From assembly GCA_019414345.1 (NCBI GenBank), contig DXMF01000036.1, forward strand, positions 1 to 49,403: a stretch of 49,403 bases of DNA, written 5' to 3'. Below, one piece after another: positions 33,948 through 42,798 of the stretch; the first letter of the stretch is position 1, and every line of letters begins with the position of its first letter. The translations under genes and the position numbers were made by a program. The notes under the pieces are model-generated. The model had not been told where the DNA came from and searched no databases. It saw only the letters and a program-made list of their open reading frames with translations. The DNA comes from Collinsella sp. (lineage in GTDB: Bacteria > Actinomycetota > Coriobacteriia > Coriobacteriales > Coriobacteriaceae).

Positions 33948-36023
33948 CTACTTGGCGCGACCCTCCTCATAGCGCTCCACCAGCTTGGCCTGAACGTCAT
34001 AGGGAACCTGCTCGTAGCCAGCGGGCTTCATGGTAAAGTCGCCCGTGCCGCGCGTGATGGAGCGCAGGCGCGTCGAATAATCCGTCAGCTCGGCCAGCGG
34101 TGCCTGGGCAATGACCACGGTATCGCCGCGCTCATCGGTCTCCATGCCTGTCACGCGACCGCGCGAGGCCGAGATGTCGCCCATCACGGCGCCGGCGTAG
34201 CTCTCGGGAATAGTCACCGTGATTTCCTCGATGGGCTCCAGCACCACCGGGTCGGCATCGGCGCATGCCTTGCGCAGGCCGATGCGAGCCGCCGCGCGGA
34301 ACGCCATCTCGTTGGAGTCGACGCTGTGATACGAGCCGTCGTACACAGTCACGCGAATGCCCGTGAGCGGGTAGCCGGCAATGATGCCGTCCTTCATGGT
34401 CTCCTGGACACCCTTGTCCACGGCGGGGATCAGCGAGCGCGGAATGCGGCCACCCACGACCTCATCCACAAACTCGTAGCCGTCGCTCGTGCCGTCGGGC
34501 CCAATAAGCGGCTCCACGCGCAGCCAGCAGTCGCCGTACTGACCGGCGCCACCGGTCTGCTTCTTGTGGCGACCCTGGGCGCTCGCCGTGCGGCGGATGG
34601 TCTCGCGATACGGAATGCGGATCGGCACGCTCTTGGCCACGACCTTGGTGCGATCCTCCAAACGGTTGAGCAGCACCGAAACCTGCGCCTCACCAACGGC
34701 GGAGATGATAGTCTGGCCCGTTTCCTCGTCACGATCGATGCTCATGGTCGGATCAGCCTTGCACGCCTTCTCGATAAACGTATAGAGCTTCTCTTCGTCG
34801 CCACGGTTCTCGGCCTCGATGGCAATGCGGTACTGCGAGTTGGGGAACTTAAACGCCGCAGCCTCGACCTTACCGGTAATGGAGAGCGTATCGCCCGTCT
34901 CGGCCGCCAGCTTGGGCGCCACGATGATGTCGCCGGCATAGGCGTGACCGACCTCGGTCATGTCGCGGCCGCACATCACATACAGGTGGGCCAGACGATC
35001 GCTCTTGCGGGTACGCGCGTTGATCAGCTCAAGGCCCGGCTCAAGCGTGCCCGTCAGCACCTTGATAAAGCTGATGCGACCCTGCTGAGGATCGGCCAGG
35101 GTCTTAAACACAAAGGCCACCGGGCGGTCATCGTCACTCGAGATCTTAAGCGAATCGCCGTCAATGAGCGGCATCTCGCCATAGTCGGTCGGCGCCGGGA
35201 AGTACGTGGCGATGTCGTCCATCAGCGAGTTGACGCCCTGCTCCTTGATGCAATCGCCCGCAAAGACCGGCACAAAGATGCGCTCGGCGATCGCCTTCGA
35301 CAGCAGGCCTTCGAGCTCCTCCTGCGTCAGCGTCTCCTCGCCTTCCAAGTACTTCATCATCAGTTCGTCGTCAGCCTCGGCCACCAGCTCGCACAGATGG
35401 TCATGGGCCTCCTCGGCCTGGGCACGATACTCCTCGGGAATCTCCGACTCAACGGCCTCGGCGCCGTTGCAATGGCGCGCCTTCATGCGCACCAGGTCGA
35501 TGATGCCGTCAAAGTCCTCGCCCTCGCCCCAGGGAAGGGTCACGGCGCCCAGGCGCGTGCCAAAGCGCTCCTGCAGCAGGTCCATCGTGGTCGCAAAGCT
35601 GGCCTCGGGGCGCGACAGGCGGTTTACGAACACCGCACGCGCCAGGCGCAGGTCCTCGGCGGCATACCAGAGCTTAACCGTCGTAGGCTGCGGGCCAGCC
35701 TCGGCGTCGACCACAAACAGAGCTGTCTCGCAAACACTCATCGCGGCAAAGGCGTCGCCGATAAAATCGGGGTAGCACGGGGCATCGAGCACATTGATGC
35801 GCGCGCCCTTCCAGTCGATCGGTGCAATGGTCGTCGAGATGGAAAATGCACGCTTGACCTCTTCGGGGTCATAGTCGAGCGTGGGCTTGGTGCCGTCGTG
35901 GCCGCCCAGGCGGGCGGTCTTGCCAGAAAGGTGGAGCATGGCCTCGGCGAGTGAAGTCTTGCCCACCCCGCCTTGGCCTACGAGCACCACGTTCCTTACA
36001 TTGCCGGTCTTGGGAGCACCCAT
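33948..36023 (-). CDS. Elongation factor G-like GTPase with degenerate G motifs
   Basis: A 691-residue translation-factor GTPase with all five EF-G domains (G, beta-barrel II, III, IV-like, V). G1 is intact: GQGGVGKT (16-23). G3 reads DAPCYPDF instead of D-x-P-G-H, so the catalytic histidine of switch II is Tyr, and G4 reads NRLS instead of NKxD. Domain IV has QTGGAGQYGDCWLRVEPL, and domain V has EPIEEITVTIPESYAGAVMGDISASRGRVTGME. This is the paralogue group annotated as EF-G-like or EF-G2, not the main translocase. ATG 36023 has AAGGAGG; the longer frame is spurious. It stands alone rather than in a ribosomal operon. Confidence 0.9.
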   Translation of the reverse strand: MGAPKTGNVRNVVLVGQGGVGKTSLAEAMLHLSGKTARLGGHDGTKPTLDYDPEEVKRAFSISTTIAPIDWKGARINVLDAPCYPDFIGDAFAAMSVCETALFVVDAEAGPQPTTVKLWYAAEDLRLARAVFVNRLSRPEASFATTMDLLQERFGTRLGAVTLPWGEGEDFDGIIDLVRMKARHCNGAEAVESEIPEEYRAQAEEAHDHLCELVAEADDELMMKYLEGEETLTQEELEGLLSKAIAERIFVPVFAGDCIKEQGVNSLMDDIATYFPAPTDYGEMPLIDGDSLKISSDDDRPVAFVFKTLADPQQGRISFIKVLTGTLEPGLELINARTRKSDRLAHLYVMCGRDMTEVGHAYAGDIIVAPKLAAETGDTLSITGKVEAAAFKFPNSQYRIAIEAENRGDEEKLYTFIEKACKADPTMSIDRDEETGQTIISAVGEAQVSVLLNRLEDRTKVVAKSVPIRIPYRETIRRTASAQGRHKKQTGGAGQYGDCWLRVEPLIGPDGTSDGYEFVDEVVGGRIPRSLIPAVDKGVQETMKDGIIAGYPLTGIRVTVYDGSYHSVDSNEMAFRAAARIGLRKACADADPVVLEPIEEITVTIPESYAGAVMGDISASRGRVTGMETDERGDTVVIAQAPLAELTDYSTRLRSITRGTGDFTMKPAGYEQVPYDVQAKLVERYEEGRAK

Positions 36024-36263
36024 GATGACCTCCTTGCAGGGCCGCGCGCATTGCGCGACGCCAACGGGGAGAGTTCGCGGTCGGTGCCATCCCGGGAGCA
36101 GCATGGTCGGCAGCCGAGCCGACTCACCCTCCAAATGTCCTATGCCACCACCCTACCCTCACGGGCGACCGTCCATGCACACCTTTCGGCACACGTATGA
36201 ATACAGGCGGCGAGAGGAAGAGACAAGCTTGTGAGGCGATTATTGAACCCCGCCGATGCAAAC
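36024..36263. other. Upstream region of the EF-G-like gene
   Basis: No gene is recognised on either strand; it presumably holds the EF-G-like promoter and the 3' trailer of the amino acid transporter operon. Confidence 0.4.
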
Positions 36264-36301
36264 AAAAAGCCGCCACAGACCGTAAGACCTGCGGCGGCTT
36301 C
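36264..36301 (-). terminator. Terminator of the amino acid ABC operon
   Basis: Minus strand GCCGCCGCAGGTC..GACCGTCTGTGGCGGC-like stem (CAG/CTG and GCCGCC arms) followed by TTTTTG. Confidence 0.8.
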
Positions 36302-36333
36302 GCCTCAATTAATAGTTGAGCAAATACCTGAGC

Positions 36334-37098
36334 CTATCCCTCGATACGGCTCAAAAACTCACGCGTGCGCTGCTCGCGTGGATGGTCGATAACCTGCTCG
36401 GCGGGCCCCTCCTCGACAATACGACCGCCGTCCATAAAGACCACGCGATCGGCAACATCGCGCGCAAACTGCATTGCGTGGGTCACGATCACCATCGTCA
36501 TATTCTGCGCCGCAAGGTCTTTAATGACACGCAGCACCTCGGCCGTCAGCTCGGGATCGAGTGCCGAGGTCGGCTCGTCAAAGAACAGGATCTCCGGGTC
36601 GAGCGCTAGGGCGCGGGCAATACTCACGCGCTGTTGCTGACCGCCCGAAAGCTCACAAGGAACCTTGTTCTCGTTGCCCGTAAGCCCCATCTGCGCGATC
36701 AACTCGCATGCACGTGCCTCTGCCTGCTCGCGCGGGCGCTTAAGAACGCGGATCGGCGCATCGGTGATGTTTTTCATCACGGTATAGTGCGGGAACAGAT
36801 TGTAGTTCTGAAACACCAGGCCAAATCGCGAGCGCGCCTGCCTGGGCACATCGCCCTTCGCATAGACCGCGCCCGAACCCGCATCCGTCGCAACGGCAAG
36901 GTCGCCAAACGAGAGCGAGCCTCCGTCGAGCGTCTCGAGCAGCGTGGCACACCGCAGCAGCGTGGACTTGCCGCCACCCGAAGGCCCGATAATCGCCACG
37001 ACCTCTCCACGCTTTACCTCGAGCGAGATATCCTTGAGCACCTCATTGCCGCCAAACGCCTTACGTGCGTTTTCGATTTTCATCACTGAGTTAGTCAT
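36334..37098 (-). CDS. Polar amino acid ABC transporter, ATP-binding protein
   Basis: A 254-residue ATPase subunit of the GlnQ/HisP type: Walker A GPSGGGKST, Q-loop FGLVFQNYNLFPHYTVMKNI, signature LSGGQQQRVSIARALA and Walker B EILFFDEPTSALDPELTAEVL, then the H-loop VTHAMQFARDVADRV. It energises uptake by the permease. I chose ATG 37098, which overlaps the permease stop by eight bases (ATGACTAA arrangement); ATG 37083 is also possible. Last gene of a three-gene operon (binding protein, permease, ATPase). Confidence 0.93.
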   Translation of the reverse strand: MTNSVMKIENARKAFGGNEVLKDISLEVKRGEVVAIIGPSGGGKSTLLRCATLLETLDGGSLSFGDLAVATDAGSGAVYAKGDVPRQARSRFGLVFQNYNLFPHYTVMKNITDAPIRVLKRPREQAEARACELIAQMGLTGNENKVPCELSGGQQQRVSIARALALDPEILFFDEPTSALDPELTAEVLRVIKDLAAQNMTMVIVTHAMQFARDVADRVVFMDGGRIVEEGPAEQVIDHPREQRTREFLSRIEG

Positions 37099-37744
37099 GA
37101 TAATAGTCCAGCTTCTTTTCGGCGGCGCCCAGCAGCATCTCGACCACAAAGTTAAAGACCCAGTAGATCAACGCCGCAATCGCAAACGGCACCATGCTCA
37201 CTTGCGAGGCGACCAGCGCCTTGGCCGTCGAGAACATCTCCCCCACGCCGATGGCAAACGCCAGCGACGTGTCCTTGACCAGCGTGATGATCTCGTTGCC
37301 CATCGCCGGCAGAATACGCTTGGCAACCTGCGGCATCACAATGTACAAAAACGTCTGCAGGCGCGAGTAGCCCAGCACCTCGGCGGCCTCGTATTGACCG
37401 CGCGGAATGGACTGCAGGCCCGAGCGATAGATCTCGGCAAAGTAACCGGCGTAGTTGATGATGAACGCTACGACGCACGCCGTCCACTTGGAATCGGGCG
37501 TGAGCGAAATGCCAAACACGTAGTACGGGGCAAAGTAGATGGCAAACATCTGCAGCATGAGCGGCGTACCGCGCATGACCGAGATATAGATGCGCGCAAT
37601 CCAGCGAAGCGGCGCGATTTTGCTCATGCGCATAAACGCCACGGGGATTCCCAGCGGAATCGACCCCAGCAGCGTCAGCACAAACAGCTGCAAACTGACC
37701 AAGAATCCCTGGCCGAGCATCTGCATCATGACCTGAATAGACAT
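37091..37744 (-). CDS. Polar amino acid ABC transporter, permease
   Basis: A 217-residue inner-membrane subunit with about five helices. The HisMQ-type signature is present (YFAEIYRSGLQSIPRGQYEAAEVLGYSRLQTF, the EAA loop that docks the ATPase), preceded by MRGTPLMLQMFAIYF. The ATG at 37744 overlaps the stop of the binding-protein gene by one base (TAATG), so translation is coupled. A single permease gene suggests a homodimer. Confidence 0.93.
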   Translation of the reverse strand: MSIQVMMQMLGQGFLVSLQLFVLTLLGSIPLGIPVAFMRMSKIAPLRWIARIYISVMRGTPLMLQMFAIYFAPYYVFGISLTPDSKWTACVVAFIINYAGYFAEIYRSGLQSIPRGQYEAAEVLGYSRLQTFLYIVMPQVAKRILPAMGNEIITLVKDTSLAFAIGVGEMFSTAKALVASQVSMVPFAIAALIYWVFNFVVEMLLGAAEKKLDYYHD

Positions 37745-38604
37745 TACTTGAGCACCCAATTATCGAAAGATAGACCATAGCTTGAATACTTGTCGCACAG
37801 GTCCTTGACCGTGCCGTCCTCATAGAGCGCCTTGAGCGACTCGGTCACGGCGGCGGCCGACTTGGTGTCGCCCTTCTTAAAGCCGACGGCGTAGTGCTCG
37901 CTGGACAGCGGCTCATCAAGCTGCGTATAGGCATCGGGCTTGGCGGCAAGCTGATACTGGGCAATCGAAAGGTCGCAAGCCACGGCATCGACCGCGCCGC
38001 TCTCGAGCTGCATAAAGGCCGTGTTGTACTCGCCGATCGTGTCGAGCGTGGCAAACGTCGCCGCCAGATCCTTCTGGTCACCCTCGAGCACATCCTGCGC
38101 AGCGGAATCGGTCTGCGTAATCACGGTCTTGCCGGCAAGATCGTCCCAGCTCTTGATGCCCGCATCCTTCTTTACCACCAGCACCTGCTCGTTGAGCATG
38201 TACGGCTCGGAGAACGTGTAGTCGTCCTCGCGACCCTCCATGGTAAAGCCGTTCCAGATGCAGTTGATGGCACCCGAGTTGAGCAGCGTATCCTTGGCAT
38301 CCCAGTCGATGGCCTCGTATTTGACCTCCCAGCCCTGCTTATCGGCAACAGCCTTGGCCAGATCGAGATCAAAGCCGGTGTACTCGCCATCGTCGCCCAC
38401 AAAGCCGTACGGAGGATAGGACTTATCAAAGCCCACCACGAGCTTCTTGGACTCCGCAGCGCCCTTCACGTCCTTGGCTGCAGCAGAACCGGCAGCGGAA
38501 CCCTTGCCGGCACCACCGCCGCAACCGACAAGACCAAGGCCAAGCACCGTGGCGAGCGAGCAGGCTAGACCAACAAACTGACGACGAGACATATCGGTGT
38601 TCAT
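37744..38604 (-). CDS. Amino acid ABC transporter, substrate-binding lipoprotein
   Basis: A 286-residue extracytoplasmic binding protein. The N-terminus MNTDMSRRQFVGLACSLATVLGLGLVGCGGG has a twin-arginine pair (RR at 7-8) and a lipobox with Cys28 to be lipidated; the mature part begins with a low-complexity Gly/Ala/Ser/Lys linker. The SBP_bac_3 fold is clear: VVGFDKSYPPYGFVGDDGEYTGFDLDLAKAVADKQGWEVKYEAIDWDAKDTLLNSGAINCIWNGFT. The class binds polar or sulfur amino acids; the exact ligand is not determinable. GGGGGG lies five bases before the ATG at 38604. A palindromic site shared with ilvE is just upstream. Confidence 0.93.
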   Translation of the reverse strand: MNTDMSRRQFVGLACSLATVLGLGLVGCGGGAGKGSAAGSAAAKDVKGAAESKKLVVGFDKSYPPYGFVGDDGEYTGFDLDLAKAVADKQGWEVKYEAIDWDAKDTLLNSGAINCIWNGFTMEGREDDYTFSEPYMLNEQVLVVKKDAGIKSWDDLAGKTVITQTDSAAQDVLEGDQKDLAATFATLDTIGEYNTAFMQLESGAVDAVACDLSIAQYQLAAKPDAYTQLDEPLSSEHYAVGFKKGDTKSAAAVTESLKALYEDGTVKDLCDKYSSYGLSFDNWVLK

Positions 38605-38624
38605 GGTATCCCCCCTTGATGGCA

Positions 38625-38640
38625 CTTTAGTTAAGTAAAG
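38625..38640. promoter_or_regulatory. Operator-like palindrome upstream of the amino acid ABC operon
   Basis: CTTTAGTTAAGTAAAG inside the larger near-palindrome CACTTTA-GTTAAG-TAAAGTG (38623-38642); ACACTTTAGTG follows about 25 bp away. Matches 14 of 16 bases of the ilvE upstream site. Confidence 0.5.
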
Positions 38641-38697
38641 TGAGTCGTGTAACGTTCAGAATCATACACTTTAGTGAGATGGAGTACAAGGGAGGGT

Positions 38698-38836
38698 TTG
38701 CCCGCCGCGTGAGGGGTGTGGGGGTTAAGTTTCCTGCTCTACAGTCCTGCTCACGACGGAGGCCACATTAAGTGGCCTCCTGTTCGTGCGGAACTCGCGA
38801 TAAACTTAACCCCCACACCCCTCACGCGGCGGGCAA
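38698..38836. repeat. 35-bp perfect inverted repeat with a nested 9-bp hairpin
   Basis: Bases 38698-38732 and 38802-38836 are exact reverse complements (35 bp, containing TTGCCCGCCGCGTGAGGGG). In the 69-base loop lies GGAGGCCAC-ATTAA-GTGGCCTCC (38758-38780). It sits between the divergent amino acid ABC operon and the methyltransferase gene. Confidence 0.88.
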
Positions 38837-38943
38837 CCGTCGTTGGGCTTATCGCTGACACGATTAAACCGCTTGTATATCGTCTGCTGGCTTGGCACGG
38901 TACAATACTTGCAGCTTTAATTCATGAATTAGTGGAGTTATTG

Positions 38944-40377
38944 ATGGCAGAATCTCGTGCGGAGCGTAAGGCTCGTCGTGCTTTGATCGAGGCGGCTGAG
39001 GGGTCGGGGGAGAAAAAATCTTCTAAGAAATCCAAGTCGTCTCTGAATGCAAAGGGCAAGGCTAAGGCCAAGCGTCCCGGCTCTCGTCGGAACGAGGATA
39101 AGGCATCTCAGACTCGCTCCAAGCGCCCGTATAAGAATCCGGTTCCGTCTGCGCGCAAGGCCGTTGATCCCAAGTCTCCTTGTTCCACCATGAAAGCTTG
39201 CGGTGGGTGCACGGCGCTCAATCGTCCTTATAAGAAGCAGTTGGCGACCAAGCAGGCTGCTATGGAGGAGCTTTTTGCTTCGCTTTGTGAGCGTGAAGGC
39301 ATTGCTGTAGATCCTATTCGTGGTATGGGTGTCACCCTGGGCGACCCGGGCAAATATCCTGCACCGCGCGGTTTTCGCCATAAGGCCGCCACTCCCTTTG
39401 CCCCCGGCAAAGAGGGCGCTGTCCGTTGCGGTTTCTTTGAGCGCGGCACGCACAAGATCGTTGCCGTACCCGAATGCCCCGTCGAGGCACCGGGCGCCCG
39501 ACAGATTCTTAACGGCATCGCGCGTGAAGCTGAGCGCCTACACATTCCCGCCTTTAACGAGGACAAGCATCTTGGTTTGCTTCGCTATGCCGTCGTCCGC
39601 TGCGGTTGGCGTACCGACCAGGCCATGGTCACGCTCGTGACCGCTCAGCGCGACTTGCCGCATGCGCAGGAGTTCTTTGAGGCTGTCGCCGCGCTCAATC
39701 CGCACATCGTCACCGTCGCCCAAAACATCAACGGACGTCCCGGCAACGCCATCCTCGGCGAGGAAACCCGCATTGCATATGGCGCCGAGTGCATGCGCGA
39801 CCAGCTGCTCGGTTGCGAATTCGATATCTCCCCCACCGCGTTCTATCAGACCAATCCGCAGCAGACCGAGCTGCTCTATCAGCTCGCTATCGACGGCATG
39901 GATCTGCGCCAGGGCGATGTGCTTATGGATGCTTACTGCGGCAGCGGCACCATCGGTCTTTGCGCAGCTAAAGATGCCCAGAACAAGGGGATCGGCATCA
40001 TGCTGCTCGGTGTGGAGCGCAACCCGGCGGGCATTGCCGACGCACGCCGCAATGCCGAGCTCAACGGTCTTACCCGCAGCGCCTGGTTTATGGCCGACGA
40101 TGCCACCGATTACATCCTAGATGCCGCCGACAACAACGAGCGGATCGATGTCCTTTCCATCGACCCGCCGCGTGCCGGCTCCACCCCCGAGTTCCTCGAA
40201 GCTGCCTGCGCACTTAAGCCGCGCCGCATCACCTATATCAGCTGCAACCCCGTGACTCAAGAGCGCGACCTGCATCAGCTCCTCGACGGAGGCTATCGCC
40301 TGCTCAAGATCACGCCCGTCGACATGTTCCCTCACACCGACCACACCGAAACCGTAGCGGTCCTCGAACGCCGCTAA
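38944..40377 (+). CDS. 23S rRNA uracil-5-methyltransferase, RlmD/RlmCD-like
   Basis: A 477-residue SAM-dependent RNA m5U methyltransferase. Residues 1-75 are a very Lys/Arg-rich extension that may add RNA affinity. PCSTMKACGGC places cysteines at 80, 86 and 89 (C-x5-C-x2-C), the [4Fe-4S] ligands of the RumA group, with a probable fourth in AVPECPVE. The methyltransferase domain has FYQTNPQQTELLYQLA, YCGSGTIGLCAA, the DPPRAG motif and YISCNPVTQERDL with the catalytic cysteine. ATG 38944 (MAESRAERKARR) follows GTGGAG; the frame extends back into the palindrome at 38698-38836 but that part is not coding-like. Confidence 0.9.
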   Translation: MAESRAERKARRALIEAAEGSGEKKSSKKSKSSLNAKGKAKAKRPGSRRNEDKASQTRSKRPYKNPVPSARKAVDPKSPCSTMKACGGCTALNRPYKKQLATKQAAMEELFASLCEREGIAVDPIRGMGVTLGDPGKYPAPRGFRHKAATPFAPGKEGAVRCGFFERGTHKIVAVPECPVEAPGARQILNGIAREAERLHIPAFNEDKHLGLLRYAVVRCGWRTDQAMVTLVTAQRDLPHAQEFFEAVAALNPHIVTVAQNINGRPGNAILGEETRIAYGAECMRDQLLGCEFDISPTAFYQTNPQQTELLYQLAIDGMDLRQGDVLMDAYCGSGTIGLCAAKDAQNKGIGIMLLGVERNPAGIADARRNAELNGLTRSAWFMADDATDYILDAADNNERIDVLSIDPPRAGSTPEFLEAACALKPRRITYISCNPVTQERDLHQLLDGGYRLLKITPVDMFPHTDHTETVAVLERR

Positions 40378-40405
40378 CCAACCTCAGTATATTTTTGGGA
40401 CAAGA

Positions 40406-40440
40406 AAGGGGGCGACCCGCCTGGGCCGCCCCCTTCGCTT
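40406..40440. terminator. Terminator between the methyltransferase and PHP genes
   Basis: AAGGGGGCG-12 bases-CGCCCCCTT stem; A-rich to the left and CGCTTGGTTT to the right, so it may serve both convergent genes. Confidence 0.7.
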
Positions 40441-40455
40441 GGTTTATAAACTCCG

Positions 40456-41277
40456 CTACATCCCATTGCGCAGATCGCACACGCCGGCTGCCGCCATCTC
40501 GCGCAGCAGCGTCTCGCGGTCGTGCGTCACGATCAAATCCAGCGGGAAGTGAATCTCGTCGAGCATCTTGCGCGCGTGATCGAGCTTGCCAATGGCCATG
40601 CCAATGTGGGCATCTGTCGACACGCCAATGCCCACGCCCAGCTCGGCGCAGCGCTCGGCGATCTTGCGGCATACGGCCCAATGCTCAGTGTCGACACCGT
40701 GTTCAAGACTATGGTTGTTGATCTCGATAATCTTGTGCTTGGCCTTAGCTGCCAACAGTACCTCGTCGATATCGAACGGCACGCCCGAACGCCCCGTGTG
40801 GCCCAGCATGAACACCTTGGGGTGCTCCAGGGCATTGATATACATCTCGGTCGTCTGGGCCAGCGTCGCGCCCTCAGCAATCTGCGGATTATGCACGCTT
40901 GCAACCAAATAATCCAAATTACGCGTAACCAAATCGGACAGTGAATGCTGACGGCTGTACGAATCGCCGGCAATATCGAACGTGACAGGAGTGTCCTCGC
41001 CAAACAGGCTTCCGTCCAGCGAAACGATATCGGCCTCGGCGCCGCGAAGTACCAGCACGCCGCTCCAAATGCGCGGCCAGATATCCTGGTTAATAAAGAA
41101 CTGGAAACTGCGCAGGTCATTGGGGCAAGGCGTAACCATAGAGCTCAAATGGTCGGCAGATCCGAGTACCTGCAGACCACGCTCTGCCGCCCAGTACACA
41201 TTCTCCTCAATGGTCGAATATGCATGCGCAGAGAACATCGTATGGGTATGAATGTCACAAGAAAGCAGGTAGGGCAT
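40456..41277 (-). CDS. PHP domain phosphatase/phosphoesterase (YcdX-like)
   Basis: A 273-residue metal-dependent hydrolase of the polymerase-and-histidinol-phosphatase family. Metal ligands are visible: HTH (His10, His12), SADHLSS, GAEADIV, VASVHNP, MLGHTGRSG and STDAHIG. The YcdX group carries a trinuclear zinc site and hydrolyses phosphate esters; the natural substrate is unknown. AGGAG lies eight bases before the ATG. It is followed 160 bp upstream by an aminotransferase on the same strand, perhaps coincidentally. Confidence 0.88.
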   Translation of the reverse strand: MPYLLSCDIHTHTMFSAHAYSTIEENVYWAAERGLQVLGSADHLSSMVTPCPNDLRSFQFFINQDIWPRIWSGVLVLRGAEADIVSLDGSLFGEDTPVTFDIAGDSYSRQHSLSDLVTRNLDYLVASVHNPQIAEGATLAQTTEMYINALEHPKVFMLGHTGRSGVPFDIDEVLLAAKAKHKIIEINNHSLEHGVDTEHWAVCRKIAERCAELGVGIGVSTDAHIGMAIGKLDHARKMLDEIHFPLDLIVTHDRETLLREMAAAGVCDLRNGM

Positions 41278-41442
41278 CAGGTCTCCTTATCTGGCACGGC
41301 CGTCGCTTATATTCATTGTACGCATAGCCTTCGATAGTCGTAAAACCACTCCATCCCAAAGACACAACGTCCATGACAACGGGGTCCGGCTTAACACCAA
41401 ACCCCGTTTCACGTAAAACATTGTAGGCAGAGCGCTTTACTT

Positions 41443-42627
41443 TTAACGATACTCGTCCGCCAACTGTTTCCAAGCGGGTAGCGAATTGACAATCGTTTCG
41501 TAGCTCACGCAATAGCCCAGGCGGAACCAACCCGGCATACCAAAGCTGTCCGAGGGAACCGCAAGCAACTCATACTTCTTTGCGCGCTCGCAAAACGCAT
41601 TCGCATCGGACTCCAACGCTTTCACCCATAGGTAGAACGCGCCATCCGGCTCAACATAGGTGTAGCCATACTCCGCTAGTGCGTCGGTAAGCGCGGTGCG
41701 GTTACGTGCATAGGCCTCAACGTCACTCGGCTCATCGATGCAGTCGATAATTACGCGCTGAAAGAGCGCCGGCGCGCACACGAAGCCCAGCGTACGGGCA
41801 GCACCCGCAACAGCCGGCATCAGACGGGCAGCCTGCGGATTGGTGTTGGGAACCAAGATCCAACCCACGCGCTCACCAGGCAGCGACAGCGACTTGGAAT
41901 ACGAGTAGCACACGATGGTGTGCTCGTAGATCGAGGGCACCCAAGGCACCTCGGCACCGTACACAATCTCGCGGTACGGCTCATCCGAGATGAGCATAAT
42001 CGGATTCTCGGGATCGCGCTGAGCGTTGGCCTCGCGCAGAACATTGGCCAGTCGCGTCAGCGTGTCGCATGTATATACGGCACCGGTCGGATTGTTGGGA
42101 GAGTCAATGATGACGGCCGCCGTCTTATCGCTGATCGCCTTGAGCACGTTGTCCACGCTCAGCTGGAACGTATCTTCATCGGCGAGCGCCTCAACACACG
42201 TACAGCCGGCCTTCTCAATCCAAACGCGATACTCCGGAAAGTACGGGGCGATAACAATAACCTCGTCGCCCGGGTTCGTAACGGCGTTGAGCGTGCAGGT
42301 GAGCGAAGCCGCGGCACCCACCGTCATAAATACGTCTTTGCCCTCATAGCTCGTGCCAAAGCGGCGGTTGAGCGATTCGGCCACAGCGGCACGACATTGC
42401 GGCAGGCCCGGTGCGGGCGTGTAGCCGTGCAGCTGGTCGCTCGGCAGCTCCAGGGCCTTCTTAATCGACTCAGCCACAGCAGCGGGTGCCGGAACGCTCG
42501 GATTGCCCAGCGAAAAATCGAATACGTTTTCCGCACCGATCTGCGCCTTGCGCTCAAGGCCATAGCTAAAAATCTCACGGATGATGGAGCTTTCCGCACC
42601 GCGAGCATACATAGTTTCGTTGATCAT
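41443..42627 (-). CDS. Pyridoxal-phosphate aminotransferase, class I/II
   Basis: A 394-residue fold-type I aminotransferase. Signatures: FDFSLGNPSVPAP, HGYTPAPGLPQCRAAVAESLNRRFG, the PLP-Asp/Asn region DSPNNPTGAVY, SDEPYREIVY and the Schiff-base lysine in SYSKSLSLPGERVGW. Aspartate or aromatic amino acids are the usual substrates of this group (pyridoxal phosphate-dependent aminotransferases resembling AspC); specificity is not clear. AAAGGGG precedes the ATG at 42627. The longer frame upstream runs through the hairpin repeat at 42693-42742. Confidence 0.9.
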   Translation of the reverse strand: MINETMYARGAESSIIREIFSYGLERKAQIGAENVFDFSLGNPSVPAPAAVAESIKKALELPSDQLHGYTPAPGLPQCRAAVAESLNRRFGTSYEGKDVFMTVGAAASLTCTLNAVTNPGDEVIVIAPYFPEYRVWIEKAGCTCVEALADEDTFQLSVDNVLKAISDKTAAVIIDSPNNPTGAVYTCDTLTRLANVLREANAQRDPENPIMLISDEPYREIVYGAEVPWVPSIYEHTIVCYSYSKSLSLPGERVGWILVPNTNPQAARLMPAVAGAARTLGFVCAPALFQRVIIDCIDEPSDVEAYARNRTALTDALAEYGYTYVEPDGAFYLWVKALESDANAFCERAKKYELLAVPSDSFGMPGWFRLGYCVSYETIVNSLPAWKQLADEYR

Positions 42628-42692
42628 CTGTTCCCCTTTCGCATAGGCGCTATTGTACGCTTTAGCCGAGCAAAGTGCCGCAGCAATGTTAA

Positions 42693-42742
42693 TTGGGGAC
42701 AGACTTAAATGCGTGAAAACACTCATTTAAGTCTGTCCCCAA
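42693..42742. repeat. 19-bp perfect hairpin with GGGGACAG in the stem
   Basis: TTGGGGACAGACTTAAATG (42693-42711) and its exact reverse complement (42724-42742) flank a 12-base loop. It lies between the ftsH terminator and the aminotransferase start; the GGGACAG core recalls the dispersed hairpins. Confidence 0.8.
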
Positions 42743-42753
42743 CCAACAGAAAG

Positions 42754-42787
42754 AAAAAGCCTCCGCAGGTTTCCCCGCAGAGGCTTT
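42754..42787 (-). terminator. Terminator of the tilS-hpt-ftsH cluster
   Basis: Minus strand GCCTCTGC / GCGGAGGC stem followed by TTTTTC, 12 bases after the ftsH stop. Confidence 0.85.
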
Positions 42788-42798
42788 CACCACAAAGA

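Noticed and set aside
38716..38943. Longer N-terminus for the RNA methyltransferase
   Set aside because: This part runs through the 35-bp palindrome and has no ribosome site; the ATG at 38944 has GTGGAG upstream and begins the normal basic N-terminus.
41278..41442. A small minus-strand protein between the aminotransferase and PHP genes
   Set aside because: The frame lacks a ribosome site and overlaps the PHP start; the stretch is better read as the PHP promoter (TACAAT box).
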